64,000 nucleotides of DNA, from contig NC_083599.1 in NCBI RefSeq assembly GCF_020882245.1, positions 43,426,748-43,490,747 on the forward strand, in the 5' to 3' direction. A program made the position numbers and the translations under genes. Below are positions 42,932 to 54,769 of the stretch, piece after piece (position 1 is the stretch's first letter; each line of letters opens with the position of its first letter). The notes below the pieces were generated by a model that saw nothing but the letters and a program-made list of their open reading frames with translations, was not told where the DNA came from and did no database searches. Source of the DNA: Rhopalosiphum padi (lineage: Eukaryota; Arthropoda; Insecta; Hemiptera; Aphididae).

Positions 42932-45900
42932 ATGAGCTTAAATATTATACAATGGAACATAAACGGACTAGTTAAAAAACTAAGCAACATCCAAATACTA
43001 AACCACAAATACAATACTATACTTCTCTGTCTTCAAGAAACCAACCTCAGAGATACATATATTCCATCAGTGAAAAACTATAATATCTACTACTCAAACC
43101 GCATAATATGTGACAGAGCTAGTGGTGGAGTGGCCATATTTGCTCGCTCTGACTACCCTACTACACCAGTACCGGTACAATCCCCTCTCGAAGCAATCGC
43201 TATAACTATTCAACTTGAATCCAACATCACCATCTGCAACCTGTATATCCCATATCAAAAACCTTTCTCGTCCTCAGAGATAGAAAGTTTAATCCAACAA
43301 CTTCCTCACCCCTTCATACTAGTAGGAGACTTCAATAGTCATAGTGAAAACTGGGGATCGGAGAGAACCGACCTCAGAGGTAAAGAAATCAACAAAATCC
43401 TAGAGAATGAGAATATAATCCTTCTTAATAATGGAGAACATACTAGACTTAACCCGGCTAACGGGCTTTTTTCAACTATTGATTTATCACTCTCAAGTCC
43501 ATCACTAGCTAATCGAATCTCATGGACAACCCTAGCCGGGATATACGACAGCGATCACATTCCTATAAAAATGGAACTACTAACGCACAAAACTTCCCCC
43601 TGTAAAAATCCACCCAAATGGAAACTCAAAACCCTAACTGGAATCTCTTCACTCAATTAATCGAAACTAATTTATCTACGAACCCTCTACCAATGGACTG
43701 TCCAATTTATACCGATGTCACTCACATAACTGAAACAATAATCAATGCTGCCAATCTATCAATAGGCAAAACCAAAACTTCAACAGCAAAACCTAATGTC
43801 CCTTAGTGGAACTCTTTGATAAAAGAAACAATCAAAAACAAAGCACTAAAAACCTTCCAAATCTCGGGGAAAACCGAAGACCATATAAAACTAAAGCAAC
43901 TAAGGGCGAAGACCAAATACCTTGTTAAAATTAGTAAAGAGAAATCATGGAAAATATTTACTTCAAGTATCGCACCCAGAACCAACCCCAGCATAATCTG
44001 GAGTAAAGTTAGATCCCTATGTGGACGTAGCAGAGAAAAACACACACACCTAATCATTGAAAATACATTATACACTAAACCAAATGATGTGGCCAACCTT
44101 CTCGGAGCATCCTTTCAAACCAATTGTTCCGACGACAACTATCATAAGACCTTCCTCACTAACAACATACAAAATAGAAATAGTCAGTATATTTCTAACA
44201 TTTCTCCCTCGTTACAAGACCAGATTCATCTTAACCTTCCAATATCTTTAAACGAACTAAATTGGTCACTAAACAAATGTTCCAGTTTATCCCCTGGCCC
44301 CGACGATATCCTGTACATCTTCTTGCAGAATCTGCCCCCTTCAGCATACGCTTACATTACCCACATCTACAACAAAATCTGGAACTATGGTATTTTACCC
44401 AAAGCTTGGAAACATTCAATAGTGATCCTGATATTAAAACCAGGAAACGACAAATTCAAGTCAAACAGTTACAGACCCATCTCCTTATTAAATATCATGT
44501 GTAAACTACTTGAAAAGATCATCGATACCAGACTACGGTGGTTTCTAGAAAAATCAAATTACCTAATTCCTCAACAAAATGGCTTCCGAAAACATAGGAG
44601 CATCTATAACTCTCTACAAGACATCCAAGGGAACATCGAAAAAACTTTTTGTAATAAACAAGTTTTAGGTCTTGTTTCCCTAGATATAGCCAAAGCCTAT
44701 GACACAACCTGGAGACCAGGTATACTGAAAAAACTACAGAACATCCTATGCAAGGGCAATATGCTAAACTACATAAAGGACTTCCTATCGGATAGGTCAT
44801 TCCAACTTAAAATCAACAACTATCTATCTTCCATCTTCAATCAACAAAACGGTGTCCCCCAGGGCTCTACTATCTCAGTTACACTATTCCTTATCGCCAT
44901 AAACGACATATGCGAGAATATTAAATTTCCAGTTCAATCCACTCTCTTTGCAGATGATTTAAATATTCTCTGTAGAGGAAAAACCCTAAATTCCATCCAA
45001 CCAGCATTACAGAATACAATCAACTCATTAACTAAATGGTCCTCTAAAACCGGTTTCACCTTCTCTGCTCCAAAATCTCGCTGCACCCTCTTCACCAGGT
45101 CCAGAAAATGCAAAAAACTAGACTTAAGTTTAAACAACATCCCGATACCATATTCCAAAACTATAAAGATCCTTGGGATTACCTTCGACAACAAGAACAC
45201 GTGGCAGGCCCACTTGAAAGAAATCAGAAAAACAACTCTAATAAAATTGAACATCATTAAGCTACTATCACACACCTCGTGGGGAGCAAATGGAACCTCT
45301 CTAAAACAAATATATAAATCTCTTATTCTATCCAAATTAGAATACGGTGCCTTCCTCCTCACTGACGCTAAACAGTTGTTACTCAAAATGATAGAGACTA
45401 TCCACAACTCGGGTCTGAGATTTTCCACAGGCACATTCCGTTCCAGCCCAATCGCAAGCATTCTGACTATTGCAAACACCCTTCCTCTTGACCTAAAAAT
45501 ACTGCAAAACGCCATACTCCAAAAAGCTAGAAGAGCACAAAACAACAACACCCCAAACTCGGAAAACATAATAAAACTTAACAATTTCGAGTTCAACTGA
45601 TCAGAAATACTTAAACACGAGCATCCTATCTATCCTCCAAGGGCAATGAAACTACACGCCAACATCGATCTCTCACAACATATCAAACGTGAAACCATGG
45701 ACAATAGATTTAGAAATCTGGTACATTCCATATTGGAAGACTACCAGGATCACACAAAATTTTATACCGATGGTTCCAAAACTGAAGCAGGAGTAGGGGC
45801 ATCGGTATACTACAACAATGAAATAAAAATGATCAAATTCCCTGATTTCTGCTCTATCTACACAGCTGAAGCTCTTGCGATTTCACATGCACTTGAAATA

Positions 45901-46560
45901 GTTAAACAACAAAAGATAGACCATGCACTAATACTAAGTGACTCTCTTAGTGCTCTAAACAGCATCCTAAATATTAAACAACCCAACACTATATCCAGAA
46001 TAATCCAAAATCAGATTTCTCTACTGAATAGTAATAACCAATTCACCACACTGCTTTGGATCCCCAGCCACGTTGGAATACCTGGCAACGAGACAGCAGA
46101 CGTCTACGCCAAATGAGCCATAACTTCTTCTGATGCCATTTCTGTCCAAACATGCTCTCTGAGTGACATCAAGGGTGTCATACAGTCCCTAACACTGCAA
46201 AAGTGGCAACACCGCTGGACTTCATCACAAACAAAACTCAATGAAATTAAACTATCCATCAACCCCTGGCCAACTTACCTTACCAAAAGACGTCACGAAG
46301 TTGTAATTAATAGACTAAGAATTGGACACACTTGGCTTACACATCACCACCTCATGAAACGAGAAGATCCAGACCCATGTACAACCTGTGGGGAAGCCCT
46401 CACTGTTAAACATATCCTCCTATACTGTCGAAACTACGTAGACACCAGAACAGCCTTAAGTATACCTGAGCATCTTTACGAAGCACTCGGACCCGATCAC
46501 GAAAACACTATCAAAATCATAAAGTTTCTCAAAATAACTAAATTGTATAACCTTATCTAA
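42932..46560 (+). pseudogene. I-clade LINE ORF2: endonuclease, reverse transcriptase, RNase H
   Basis: ATG 42932 starts an AP-type endonuclease with QWNINGL, LQETNL, VGDFNSHSENWGS and YDSDHIPI. A frameshift lies near 43640. From there to 46560 the frame is single but carries TAG 43804, TGA 45598 and TGA 46114. Reverse transcriptase is shown by YRPISLLNIMCKLLEKII, DIAKAYDTTW, NGVPQGSTIS and FADDLNIL. RNase H follows with FYTDGSKTEAG, AEALAIS, LSDSLSALN and PSHVGIPGNETAD. A CCHC-like tail (CTTCGEALTVKHILLYC) ends the protein. All catalytic residues are still present despite the stops. Confidence 0.85.
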
Positions 46561-48048
46561 CATTTTTATTTTATTATTTTTCTCACTACCTATGTTGTAC
46601 TCATATTTTTTAACGTTATACCTACATAAATTATCTACATTGTATTTAATATTCATAATGCTAGTCAGGATCTAACTTAATGTTCACATTGTTTACTATG
46701 CCAATAATCTTAGTTGTTGCGGCTTTAATAAAATAAAAAAAATCTTCTACTAACATTCTTATCAAATTATTGCCATTTTCCATATGTTATTATTAACAGA
46801 CATGTCATTTACCTCCTTGCTACTTTTTTAAACTACCATCATTCAATGCAGTTTCATATATGTTTATAATTTACTAAAACATTTAATCAATTTACTGAAC
46901 TTAAGATCAGCATAGTCAATAAGCACTATAAAAATGCATTAAAAAAAATAGTTGTTACCTTTTGACATAATAATTCCCCCTTTATTTACTTTATTTTCTC
47001 GTAGCTAAAGAATGCAAAGAAGCATGGAGATTATTACGCATAACCTATGCAAGATCAATAAAATTGCCTGCTAGTGGATCTGCAGCGAAAAAGTTAACTT
47101 AAAAAACTCAAAATATGATAAAAGAAATGGATTTTATAAGACCGTATGTTAATGCAAAAAATAATCATGACCTACCGAGCAATTTACCACCATTGCCATC
47201 TCCAGAGCAACAAAATGATGATGAAGAGGATGTCATGCAATCAGAATAGAATTTAGAAGTAGTTGATGATGGTATAAATGAAAATAATGATTTAATTATT
47301 CCACAGCCTACATCAGATTCGTTAGTAAAAAAGAAGAAAAACACTACCAATACTGATGATGTTGACAAATGTGTTATGGAATACATTAAAAAAAAGGACA
47401 ACCTAAAGCTGAAGAGAGTTCAAAAAAATTATTTCTTTTAAGTCTATTACCGGATTTAGAGTTAATGAATGATCGACAAATGAGGCGTTTCAGAACAAAA
47501 GTTATTGAAATAATAGATGAAATATTATCTCCAATAGACGAAGCTCGAAGTTTTTCATCTACTCCTTCTTCTTTACAAAGCCAAAACAGATTAACATTAA
47601 CATCGACTTCGGCAAGTGCGACAGAACAAATACCCACAGTTAATTGGTATACTGAAGATGGCCAGTATGCGTGCAATGAGTGGCAAACGATTGCAAACAA
47701 TCCCTCCAGCATTAACAATATTAAACCAATGTAAAGAATTTTGATTTTTTTTTAAGGTTTGTCAGAAAAATGTATTTCTTTTTTCAATTACAGTTACTAT
47801 TACATGTAGTTACTTATTACTTATTAGAGTATATAAAATATATACATATTACATAGGTATTATTATACATAAAATATAACTACCTACAGTTATAAATGTT
47901 ATATTGAAAAAGTTATTATGAAAGTTTTTTTTTTATTATTATGTTTTTAATTTCAAAAAGTTTTTCTTAAATTTTTTTTGTTCATTTTCGAATTTCTCTT
48001 CCTCTTCGCGCATACTCAAATCTAGTTTTATCTGACATAGATAAATGC

Positions 48049-49797
48049 AACGTGTTCTCAGATATTCTGCACCTCACTTTCTTGCATAACCATTTAGGTA
48101 ATCTTAACAACGATTCTAGAGTTAAGCATGCACTGGAGCAACCTGACTACTCAGTTCAAAAATGTATTGGTTATGTAACTCCAAACGAAGTTAAGAAAAT
48201 TATTAAGAATCTTCCTAATAAAAAAGCACCGGGTCACGACAAAATCTCGAATCTCATGTTTAAAAAATTACCTTCAAAAGGATTCGTCCTGCTTTCTACC
48301 TTATTTAATTCACTGTTACGTCTTGGTTATTTTCCTGTTAAATGGAAAATAGCAACGATAATTCTTATAAAGAAACCTGGTAGACAAGAACAATCCTGAT
48401 AGCTACAGGCCTATTAGCCTCCTAACATCCTTATTAAAAATTTTTGAAAAAGTCATACACACCAGGCTCCTTGATTATTTGAATATCATGTACGCTATTC
48501 CAAAATTCCAGTTTGGTTTCAAATCCAACCACTCTACCGTTCAACAACTTCAACAACGGAACACATCAACTCTGCGTTTGAAATGCACTGTCACACTGGC
48601 GCAATATTTATTGACATTTCAAAGGCGTTTGACAAAGTGTGGCATGAAGGCCTCCTTTTTAAGCTACGTAACATTAATACTCCAACATATCTTTTTAATT
48701 TAATTCGCTCTTTCCTCTAAAATAGACAATACTCAGTCAGAATCAATGACAGTGCCTCTAACCTTAAGTCTATCTCTGCTGGTGTACCCCAAGGTTCTAA
48801 ATTTGGTCCTATTTTATTCAACCTTTACGTTTCCGACATCCCTCAATCACCACACACACAAATTGCTCTCTTCGCTGATGACACAACCATCTTCACGGAA
48901 TCACGCAACATCGAAGCAATATCCACAAATCTGCAAGATCACTTAAATACCCTCTCACACTGGTGTCATAACTGGAGGATCAAAATCAACGCCTCGAAGA
49001 GCATAGGTGTTATTTTTAGTCTACGTCGCTATATTACTCCCCCACAACTAAAATTTGACAGTGAAAATATACCCTGGCAACCGACGGTTAAATACCTCGG
49101 TGTAACTCTTGACAAACGACTCACGTGGCGGCCCCACATTTCATCCAAAGTCCAGCAAGCATACCAGAGCATCTCATCCTGTACAAAAATTCAACTATTC
49201 AAAAAAAATGCTCTCTCTTAATTTTTAAACAAATTATACGCCCAATTCTTACCTACGCTTGCCCGGTATGGGTAATTGTGCATCCTCGCACATCAAAAAA
49301 ATGCAAATTGTCCAAAACAAAGTCCTCAGAATAATTGCAAATGCTCCGTGGTTTGTCAGAAATGCAAACCTCCACAAAGACTTTCAAATCCAAGATATCC
49401 AAGCTCATATTAAAACATAAGCAAAAAATGTCCACTGCTCTCTTCCAAACTCATCAGGCGCAATTCACTATAACCTCCTCATCCACCCAACTCATCATCG
49501 ATTAAAACGTGGTCGTCCCTACGACCTCCTACACTAAGCTACCTCTCAACATTCAAATCTTCACCCTACACTTGCGCTTCTTCCAGATCACTCTACGACT
49601 TCAGCTACTTATACTTATACTATTGTAAATATGTAAATATCAGAATATTATTGTAATCACCTTACTTATGTATATTTTTATTACTAATTGTAATTATCCT
49701 TAGTACTTAAAAATATTTTAATTATCATGTTATAATGTTAAAAATTATGAACTGTCAATATCCCTAGATTTAGATTGCCTTAGGCTAGGAAAGTCTT

Positions 49798-49828
<31 letters not shown>
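48049..49828 (+). mobile_element. 5'-truncated Jockey-type LINE, decayed
   Basis: Reverse transcriptase motifs appear in several frames: NKKAPGHDKISNLMFKKL near 48220, YRPISLLTSLLKIFEKV near 48410, IDISKAFDKVWHEGL near 48610, AGVPQGSKFGPILFNLYVSD near 48780 and FADDTTIF near 48870. The frame is broken by many shifts and stops. A 26-base poly-A ends it at 49828. TAAATGC beside the 5' junction (48043) and after the tail (49830) may be a short target duplication. The endonuclease is missing. Confidence 0.75.
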
Positions 49829-49835
<7 letters not shown>

Positions 49836-50316
49836 CGATATTATTATAGTCCTAAACTACCATTATTATTACCAACAACAAAGGTACTTATAAAAGAAAA
49901 TTCTATCAAAAAAAAATAAAAATACTTAGGTTATTAAATATTATCCACTGTAATATAAGAGAATAATTTCATTCAAATATTAGTTTTAATTATTAAAGTT
50001 TTCAATAGTTACATAAATATTAACCTTTCAGTATAATTTATTATTTTGTTGTCTTGTTTGTATTATTTTAAATACACAAAAAAGAATCTAAAATAATTTG
50101 GAATTTTTTCATTTGATATGTGTAGTAAAATATGGATTCTAAAAAGTGTAATTCTAATAAAATTAGAAAAAAAAATAATTAAATAAATATTGTAATAAAA
50201 TTAATTAAAATAAATTTTTTTTTAAGTTAGAATTTTTGCAATTAAATAAATTAAAATAAATTAAATATTTAATAAATAGTAATACGTAAATAATTTTTAT
50301 AATACTTAAACAATTT
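49829..50316. other. AT-rich spacer
   Basis: No gene or clear repeat. This stretch should correspond to the end of whatever sequence received the LINE. Confidence 0.45.
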
Positions 50317-50505
50317 TCAAGTTGTCCTATATATTTTAACACCATCACTGCCAATTAAATTTAATAATCGTGCTACCTGTACTTTTTGTGGTTTTGACGA
50401 TGTTTCCGTTGCTTCGAAAAATACCAAGACTTCCTCTTTAAACAATTTAAAATTTTCAGCAACATTTCCTGTTAGTTTCAAACATTCTGGCTTGTTAAAT
50501 TCCAT
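50317..50505 (-). pseudogene. LTR-retrotransposon gag N-terminal fragment
   Basis: ATG 50505 opens MEFNKPECLKLTGNVAENFKLF, then a helical segment ending IGSDGVKIYRTT. This resembles the first 60 residues of gypsy-type gag/pol polyproteins common in insects. Nothing further of the element is visible. The intact LINE inserted about 20 bp upstream of the start. Confidence 0.5.
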
Positions 50506-50709
50506 GACTAATGATTAACAATCTTTTATTTTTTTTTTATTTTTTTTTATTTTTAATCTAGAATTTATACAATCTATACTACAAAAAGTACAATAAGCAT
50601 AATGTATGTTTAATTAAGTGCAATAGCTTGAATGTCTTGAGAGAAGAAACCGTCCAGTGAAGATACTTCGACTTGAATTTACAATTATTTAGGTGTATTC
50701 ATATTATGT

Positions 50710-53436
50710 TTACTTTATAAGGTCACGGGGCCATTGTCGTTTAAGTCTCCTGGTGGGATTTCCTGGGATGGAGATGGATAATAGCTTTTTTATATGGGGA
50801 TTAGGGTGATTTTGAAGGCGATTCCTAAATTTTGAGTAGTATAGCTTGGCTGTATCAGTGACTTTCGGAATGTGAAGATCTGTATGAAGTGTGTGGTTTG
50901 AAATATAAGGAGGAGCATTGGTTATGAGTCGGAGGATTTTTGATTGAAACACTTGTATTTTTTTTGTATTTGATATTTTTGCCGAGCCCCAGAGCTGTAT
51001 GCCATAGAGCCAGATAGGCTTAAGAAGAAGATTATATATATGAATTTTTGTTTTGAGGGATAATTTTGAGAATTTACCGAGAATAGGTCTGAGAGAGTAG
51101 AGTCGTTGATTTAATTTTAATTTTGTTGTGTGTATGTGTTTAGCCCATGTTAGACGTTTGTCGAAGGTTAGACCTAGATATTTGGCTGTTTCGGAGTTTG
51201 GTATTGGTTTGCCGTTTATATGTACCGGAGGAGGTTGTCTGTGGCGAAGAGCAAAGGTGGTGTGTACAGATTTGTTTTCATTAATTTTAACGCGCCAGAG
51301 GGAGTACCAGTGTGATAGATCATTTAGGTGTCTTTGGAGAGTAGTTGAAACCATGTCAGAGTCGGTGTGGGTGGCATATATTGCTTTGTCGTCGGCATAT
51401 TCAGCTATTTGTGTATTCGGATTGGTGGGTTGGTCTGCAGAGTATAGATTAAAAAGAGTTGGAGATACAACAGCGCCTTGAGGAACACCAGCTTTTATTG
51501 GGGATATACTGGAGTATTCGGTTCCTGACCTGACAAAGAAGTAACGTTCGTTGAGGTATGATTTAAAAAAAAGGTAGTATGATGGGGGTAGGAACGATTT
51601 TAGTTTATAAAGAAGACCGGGATGCCAGACCTTGTCGAAGGCCTGTGCAACATCAAGAAATACTGCAGAAGTGTACAGTTTCTTTTCCAGAGAATAGGCA
51701 ATAGTATCGGCTAGTCGGTGCATTTGATGGATGGTTGAATGGTGTTCTCTAAATCCAAATTGCGTGTCAGGAATTAGTTTCTTTTCTTTGATGATTGGGT
51801 AGATTCTGTTTAGTATGAGTTTTTCTAAAAGTTTTGCAAAGAAAGGTAACAAACTAATTGGCCTATATGAGGAGGGGTTATCTATTGGTTTATTTGGTTT
51901 AGGGAAGAGAATAATTGTGGCAAGTTTCCATTGAATCGGGAAATATGAAAGTCGGAGTATTGCGTTAAAAATATGAGTGATGTGTACTATAGCTTTGTTT
52001 GGAAGTCTGCGGGCTATTTCGGCTGTTATCAAATCATGACCAGGTGATTTACCTAGTGGAAATTTTTGTATGAATAATTTTATCCCATTTGGAGTGAATG
52101 GTTTGGGTGGAAGTGTCATTGGGAGTGGGCTATCTAGAAAATTGCGTACTTTGTTTTCTATGGAAGGAATGGTGGAATCGTTTGGGTTAAAGACTTGGGA
52201 GAGATGATGTCTGTGTACTTCTGCTTTCTCTTTATCGTTTATAGCGAGACTGCCGTCTATTTTTTTGATTGGAAATGACATTGTTTTGATTTTTAAGATT
52301 TTTCTAGTGGTTTTCCACAGAGAGCCATCTTTTTCAGTTAAGAGGCTAGTTTGTTTGGCGAAGTCTTCTGAACGTTGTTTCGCCATTTGTCGTTTGAGTA
52401 ATGTGCATAGGTGATTATAATTAGTTTTATCGGTGGGATATTTTGTTCTCTGCCAGGTTGCTCTGGCACGACGTTTTTGGACAATAAGAGATCTTAAATA
52501 GGTAGGCAAAGAGAGATTACTTTGATTGTAATTATCAATTATTTTTGGTTTACAAGAGGACCATGCTGCATTTTGTATTGTTGATGTTAGATATTGTACT
52601 GATTCCTCAAGTTGATTTGGAGATTTTAAACTAACGTTCAGGTTAATGTCGTTTGTGAGTATCGATTGGAATTTTTCCCAGTTAATTATTCCATTGATTA
52701 ATGATGGATTCATTAATCTTTTTTGAGGAGAGGTGTCAAGGGTGAGAAGTACTGGCGAGTGGTCTGAGTGAGGATTCGTTAGATTATCTATGATGGTGTT
52801 AAATCTGTTCGGTATTTTAGAGACGAATATGTCAAGGATATCTGGTCGCTTTCGGGGTGATGTTGGCCAATATGTGGGGTCTTGGGGTGAAATGATTAAG
52901 TAATTTTTGGTAGTAATAACTTGTCTAAGAGAGTTACCTCTTGGTGAGTTTGAGTGACATCCCCATTGGGTGTGTTTGGCATTGAGGTCGCCACCAACAA
53001 TAAAGTAATTTCCGAGAGAGTTGAAAAATTGCTCAACTAGTATTGTGGTAATGATTTGGTTAGGGGGACAGTATGCTGCCGAGATGGAGATAGGAGAATG
53101 GTCTAGAGTAATTTGTATGGTGAAAGATTGTATGTGGGGTTCGCTAATTTGAGAGACATTGTGAAAGAGAATTGTAGATCTAATGATTATCGCCGCTCCC
53201 CCGTGTGCGGTACCGTCTGGGTGGTTTGATCTCAGTATTGTGTAGTCGGGTATGTGTATTTTTGTTCTGTTAGTGAGGTGTGTTTCAGATATTAGAGCTA
53301 TATCTATACGTTTTTCATGAAGTACAAGTGAGAGTTCGGCTACATGATTATGAATACCATTGGCATTCCAAAGGAGTATGAGCAATGATTTGGAGGTTTG
53401 GGTATTATTTGTCATTTTGGGCTGCAAGTTTGGCAA
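50710..53436 (-). CDS. LINE ORF2: endonuclease and reverse transcriptase, intact
   Basis: 908 residues. The AP-type endonuclease has LLWNANGI, ISETHL, VGGDLNAKHTQWGC, DILDIFV and PHSDHSPVLL (residues about 20-230). Reverse transcriptase shows GKSPGHDLITAEI, YRPISLLPFFAKLLEKLI, DVAQAFDKVW, AGVPQGAVVSPTLFNLY and the catalytic AEYADDKAIY near residue 690. There is no RNase H, consistent with Jockey rather than I clade. The start ATG 53436 overlaps the end of ORF1 by 32 bp, so translation probably reinitiates. The C-terminus NPTRRLKRQWPRDLIK is the usual end of this family. The enzyme nicks target DNA and reverse-transcribes the element RNA at the nick. Confidence 0.93.
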   Translation of the reverse strand: MPNLQPKMTNNTQTSKSLLILLWNANGIHNHVAELSLVLHEKRIDIALISETHLTNRTKIHIPDYTILRSNHPDGTAHGGAAIIIRSTILFHNVSQISEPHIQSFTIQITLDHSPISISAAYCPPNQIITTILVEQFFNSLGNYFIVGGDLNAKHTQWGCHSNSPRGNSLRQVITTKNYLIISPQDPTYWPTSPRKRPDILDIFVSKIPNRFNTIIDNLTNPHSDHSPVLLTLDTSPQKRLMNPSLINGIINWEKFQSILTNDINLNVSLKSPNQLEESVQYLTSTIQNAAWSSCKPKIIDNYNQSNLSLPTYLRSLIVQKRRARATWQRTKYPTDKTNYNHLCTLLKRQMAKQRSEDFAKQTSLLTEKDGSLWKTTRKILKIKTMSFPIKKIDGSLAINDKEKAEVHRHHLSQVFNPNDSTIPSIENKVRNFLDSPLPMTLPPKPFTPNGIKLFIQKFPLGKSPGHDLITAEIARRLPNKAIVHITHIFNAILRLSYFPIQWKLATIILFPKPNKPIDNPSSYRPISLLPFFAKLLEKLILNRIYPIIKEKKLIPDTQFGFREHHSTIHQMHRLADTIAYSLEKKLYTSAVFLDVAQAFDKVWHPGLLYKLKSFLPPSYYLFFKSYLNERYFFVRSGTEYSSISPIKAGVPQGAVVSPTLFNLYSADQPTNPNTQIAEYADDKAIYATHTDSDMVSTTLQRHLNDLSHWYSLWRVKINENKSVHTTFALRHRQPPPVHINGKPIPNSETAKYLGLTFDKRLTWAKHIHTTKLKLNQRLYSLRPILGKFSKLSLKTKIHIYNLLLKPIWLYGIQLWGSAKISNTKKIQVFQSKILRLITNAPPYISNHTLHTDLHIPKVTDTAKLYYSKFRNRLQNHPNPHIKKLLSISIPGNPTRRLKRQWPRDLIK

Positions 53437-54769
53437 GGACTGTTGTAAGAAGGGAGAGCAATGGATTTATGATAGCTTGGAAGTCACTGATAAATTTAGA
53501 TAATAAGGTACCTGTGTCTAATTGATTACTGTTGTTAGATTTCGGAGGTTCCTGATTCGAGGTTACATTTGCATAAGTTCTATTTTGAGAGGGCGAGGGA
53601 TTGGATTCAGTCGAAGAAGTCTTCACTGTGGTTTTTGGATTGGACTGGTTGTTGATTGAAGTTGATTGGATGGTTCTTGAGTTTGGGTTGCGACGTCTTT
53701 GAAGCTCCTTGTGAATTTGGCATCCTTTATAGTTTGCAGGGTGTTCGCCCTGACATAGCGCGCATTTGGCGGGTAGATTTCGAGGCTTTAAACATTCTGA
53801 GGTGATGTGATGTTCAGCACACCGAACGCATCTTGGTGTATGTGCACAGTACGTTTTTGTATGACCGTATTCCTGGCAATTCTGACATTGTACTAGGTCA
53901 CGTTTTTTATATGGTTCTTCTATTTTTACCTTAGTATGAAGTATGTGGTTTATGTGGAAGATGTCTTTATTTAACTCTGAAGGTTCGAGATCAACAAAGA
54001 ATATTGGAAGATTTAATTTTGTTGTTTTATGTAGGACATTTGTGATTTGGCGTACTTGAAAACCGATTTCTTCTAAAGCTGTTCTAATTTCTGCTGTGTT
54101 CGTTGTTGGGTGAAGATTTCTTATGACTATGCGGTAGGCTTTGTCTTCTTGCATTTGGTAGGTGTGGAATTCGGCTTCTGCACCTTGTAAGAAACGGATG
54201 ATTGCTCGGTAGGTTTCTGGGTTTTTTGTTAGGATTTTGAGGTTGTTAATGCTTGACTTAAATGTGAAGTTTTCAGGACCCACAAGGTCTATGAGTTCCG
54301 AGCGTAGACTTACAAAGTCTTTAATTCCTTTTACTATTATGGGAGGGGGTAGATTTGTACTTTTTACCTGTGAGGTGCGCTCTTCAGGGTTGCTTACATT
54401 AGGATCTGGGTTTGGTGTTATTGTGTCAACTTCGATTGCTTCAGTTTGCGATAGAACATCAAATCGATTTCTAGAAATAAATAGCTTTTTGTGTCTGTTG
54501 GTATTTTGAGTTGGAGAGCTTGGTTCTGAGGAACTTGAGCGGTTTCTTTTCTCGGCTTGATGTGTCCAGCCATCATTATTTGGACTATTTAAGTTATTTT
54601 GTGTGGGTGAATGGCTCACGTTGGGATTATTTGTCGATAAGTTTAGGCGAGCATCCTGTATAATGGTTTTATTATTTGTATTATTATTATTAATATTTTT
54701 ATTTTTAATATTAGTTTTAGTTTTTGGATTCGGCGATTGTGGCATGTTTGTCACGGAGACAAAGGTCAC
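53405..54769 (-). CDS. LINE ORF1: RNA-binding gag-like protein with three zinc knuckles
   Basis: 454 residues, open. The Asn/Thr/Ser-rich N-terminus is followed by an RNA-recognition-like region (residues about 140-270: PPIIVKGIKDF, YRIVIRNLHPTTNTAEI). Three cysteine knuckles come next: CQNCQEYGHTKTYC, CVRCAEHHITSEC and CALCQGEHPANYKGC. The C-terminus is Ser/Asn-rich. This is the layout of Jockey and X-element ORF1 proteins. It should coat the element RNA and chaperone target priming. Confidence 0.9.
   Translation of the reverse strand: MTFVSVTNMPQSPNPKTKTNIKNKNINNNNTNNKTIIQDARLNLSTNNPNVSHSPTQNNLNSPNNDGWTHQAEKRNRSSSSEPSSPTQNTNRHKKLFISRNRFDVLSQTEAIEVDTITPNPDPNVSNPEERTSQVKSTNLPPPIIVKGIKDFVSLRSELIDLVGPENFTFKSSINNLKILTKNPETYRAIIRFLQGAEAEFHTYQMQEDKAYRIVIRNLHPTTNTAEIRTALEEIGFQVRQITNVLHKTTKLNLPIFFVDLEPSELNKDIFHINHILHTKVKIEEPYKKRDLVQCQNCQEYGHTKTYCAHTPRCVRCAEHHITSECLKPRNLPAKCALCQGEHPANYKGCQIHKELQRRRNPNSRTIQSTSINNQSNPKTTVKTSSTESNPSPSQNRTYANVTSNQEPPKSNNSNQLDTGTLLSKFISDFQAIINPLLSLLTTVLAKLAAQNDK

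Larger units (their letters stand above)
41069..46739 (+). mobile_element. I-clade LINE inserted in Harbinger 3, full length, decayed
   Basis: AAATCTTCTACT occurs at 41057-41068 and again at 46740-46751, a perfect 12-bp target-site duplication around a 5.67-kb insert. The insert carries ORF1 with a zinc knuckle and ORF2 with endonuclease, reverse transcriptase and RNase H, the I-clade layout. It ends AATAAAATAAAAAAA. Because both ends are present the copy was full length at insertion. ORF1 has at least two frameshifts, and ORF2 has one frameshift and three stops. Confidence 0.9.
38624..47734. mobile_element. Harbinger element 3, split by a LINE, right end missing
   Basis: The left end begins TTA (38621-38623) then GGCCGGTGACACACATGAG. 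Palindromes follow: TTGTTTCGTGAAACAA near 38648 and ATGAAACCAAAC-GT-GTTTGGTTTCAT at 38763-38788. MADF exon 1 (39820-39970) and the antisense transposase exon 2 (40939-40030) come next. A complete I-clade LINE occupies 41069-46739. The degraded MADF exon 2 lies at 47005-47734. No inverted copy of the left end and no transposase exon 1 was found to the right, where another LINE fragment begins at about 48049. Confidence 0.75.
39820..47734 (+). pseudogene. MADF-BESS protein of Harbinger 3, intron carries a LINE
   Basis: Exon 1 39820-39970 starts MSKATYNFNMKLSKVVEQYP (MADF, first half) and ends with donor GTTAGT in phase 1. Exon 2 begins at 47005 after TTTCTCGTAG and continues in phase with AKECKEAWRLLRITYARSIKLP. 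It has a TAA near 47099, a TAG near 47247 and a frameshift in an A-run near 47390. The BESS-like part LFLLSLLPDLELMNDRQMRRFRT is recognisable near 47440, and the end is TAA 47732. The intron grew to 7 kb by insertion of the LINE at 41069 and contains the antisense transposase exon. Confidence 0.7.

Noticed and set aside
44934..45596. Minus-strand frame of 220 codons
   Set aside because: Shadow of the I-clade reverse transcriptase. The sense strand carries all catalytic motifs.
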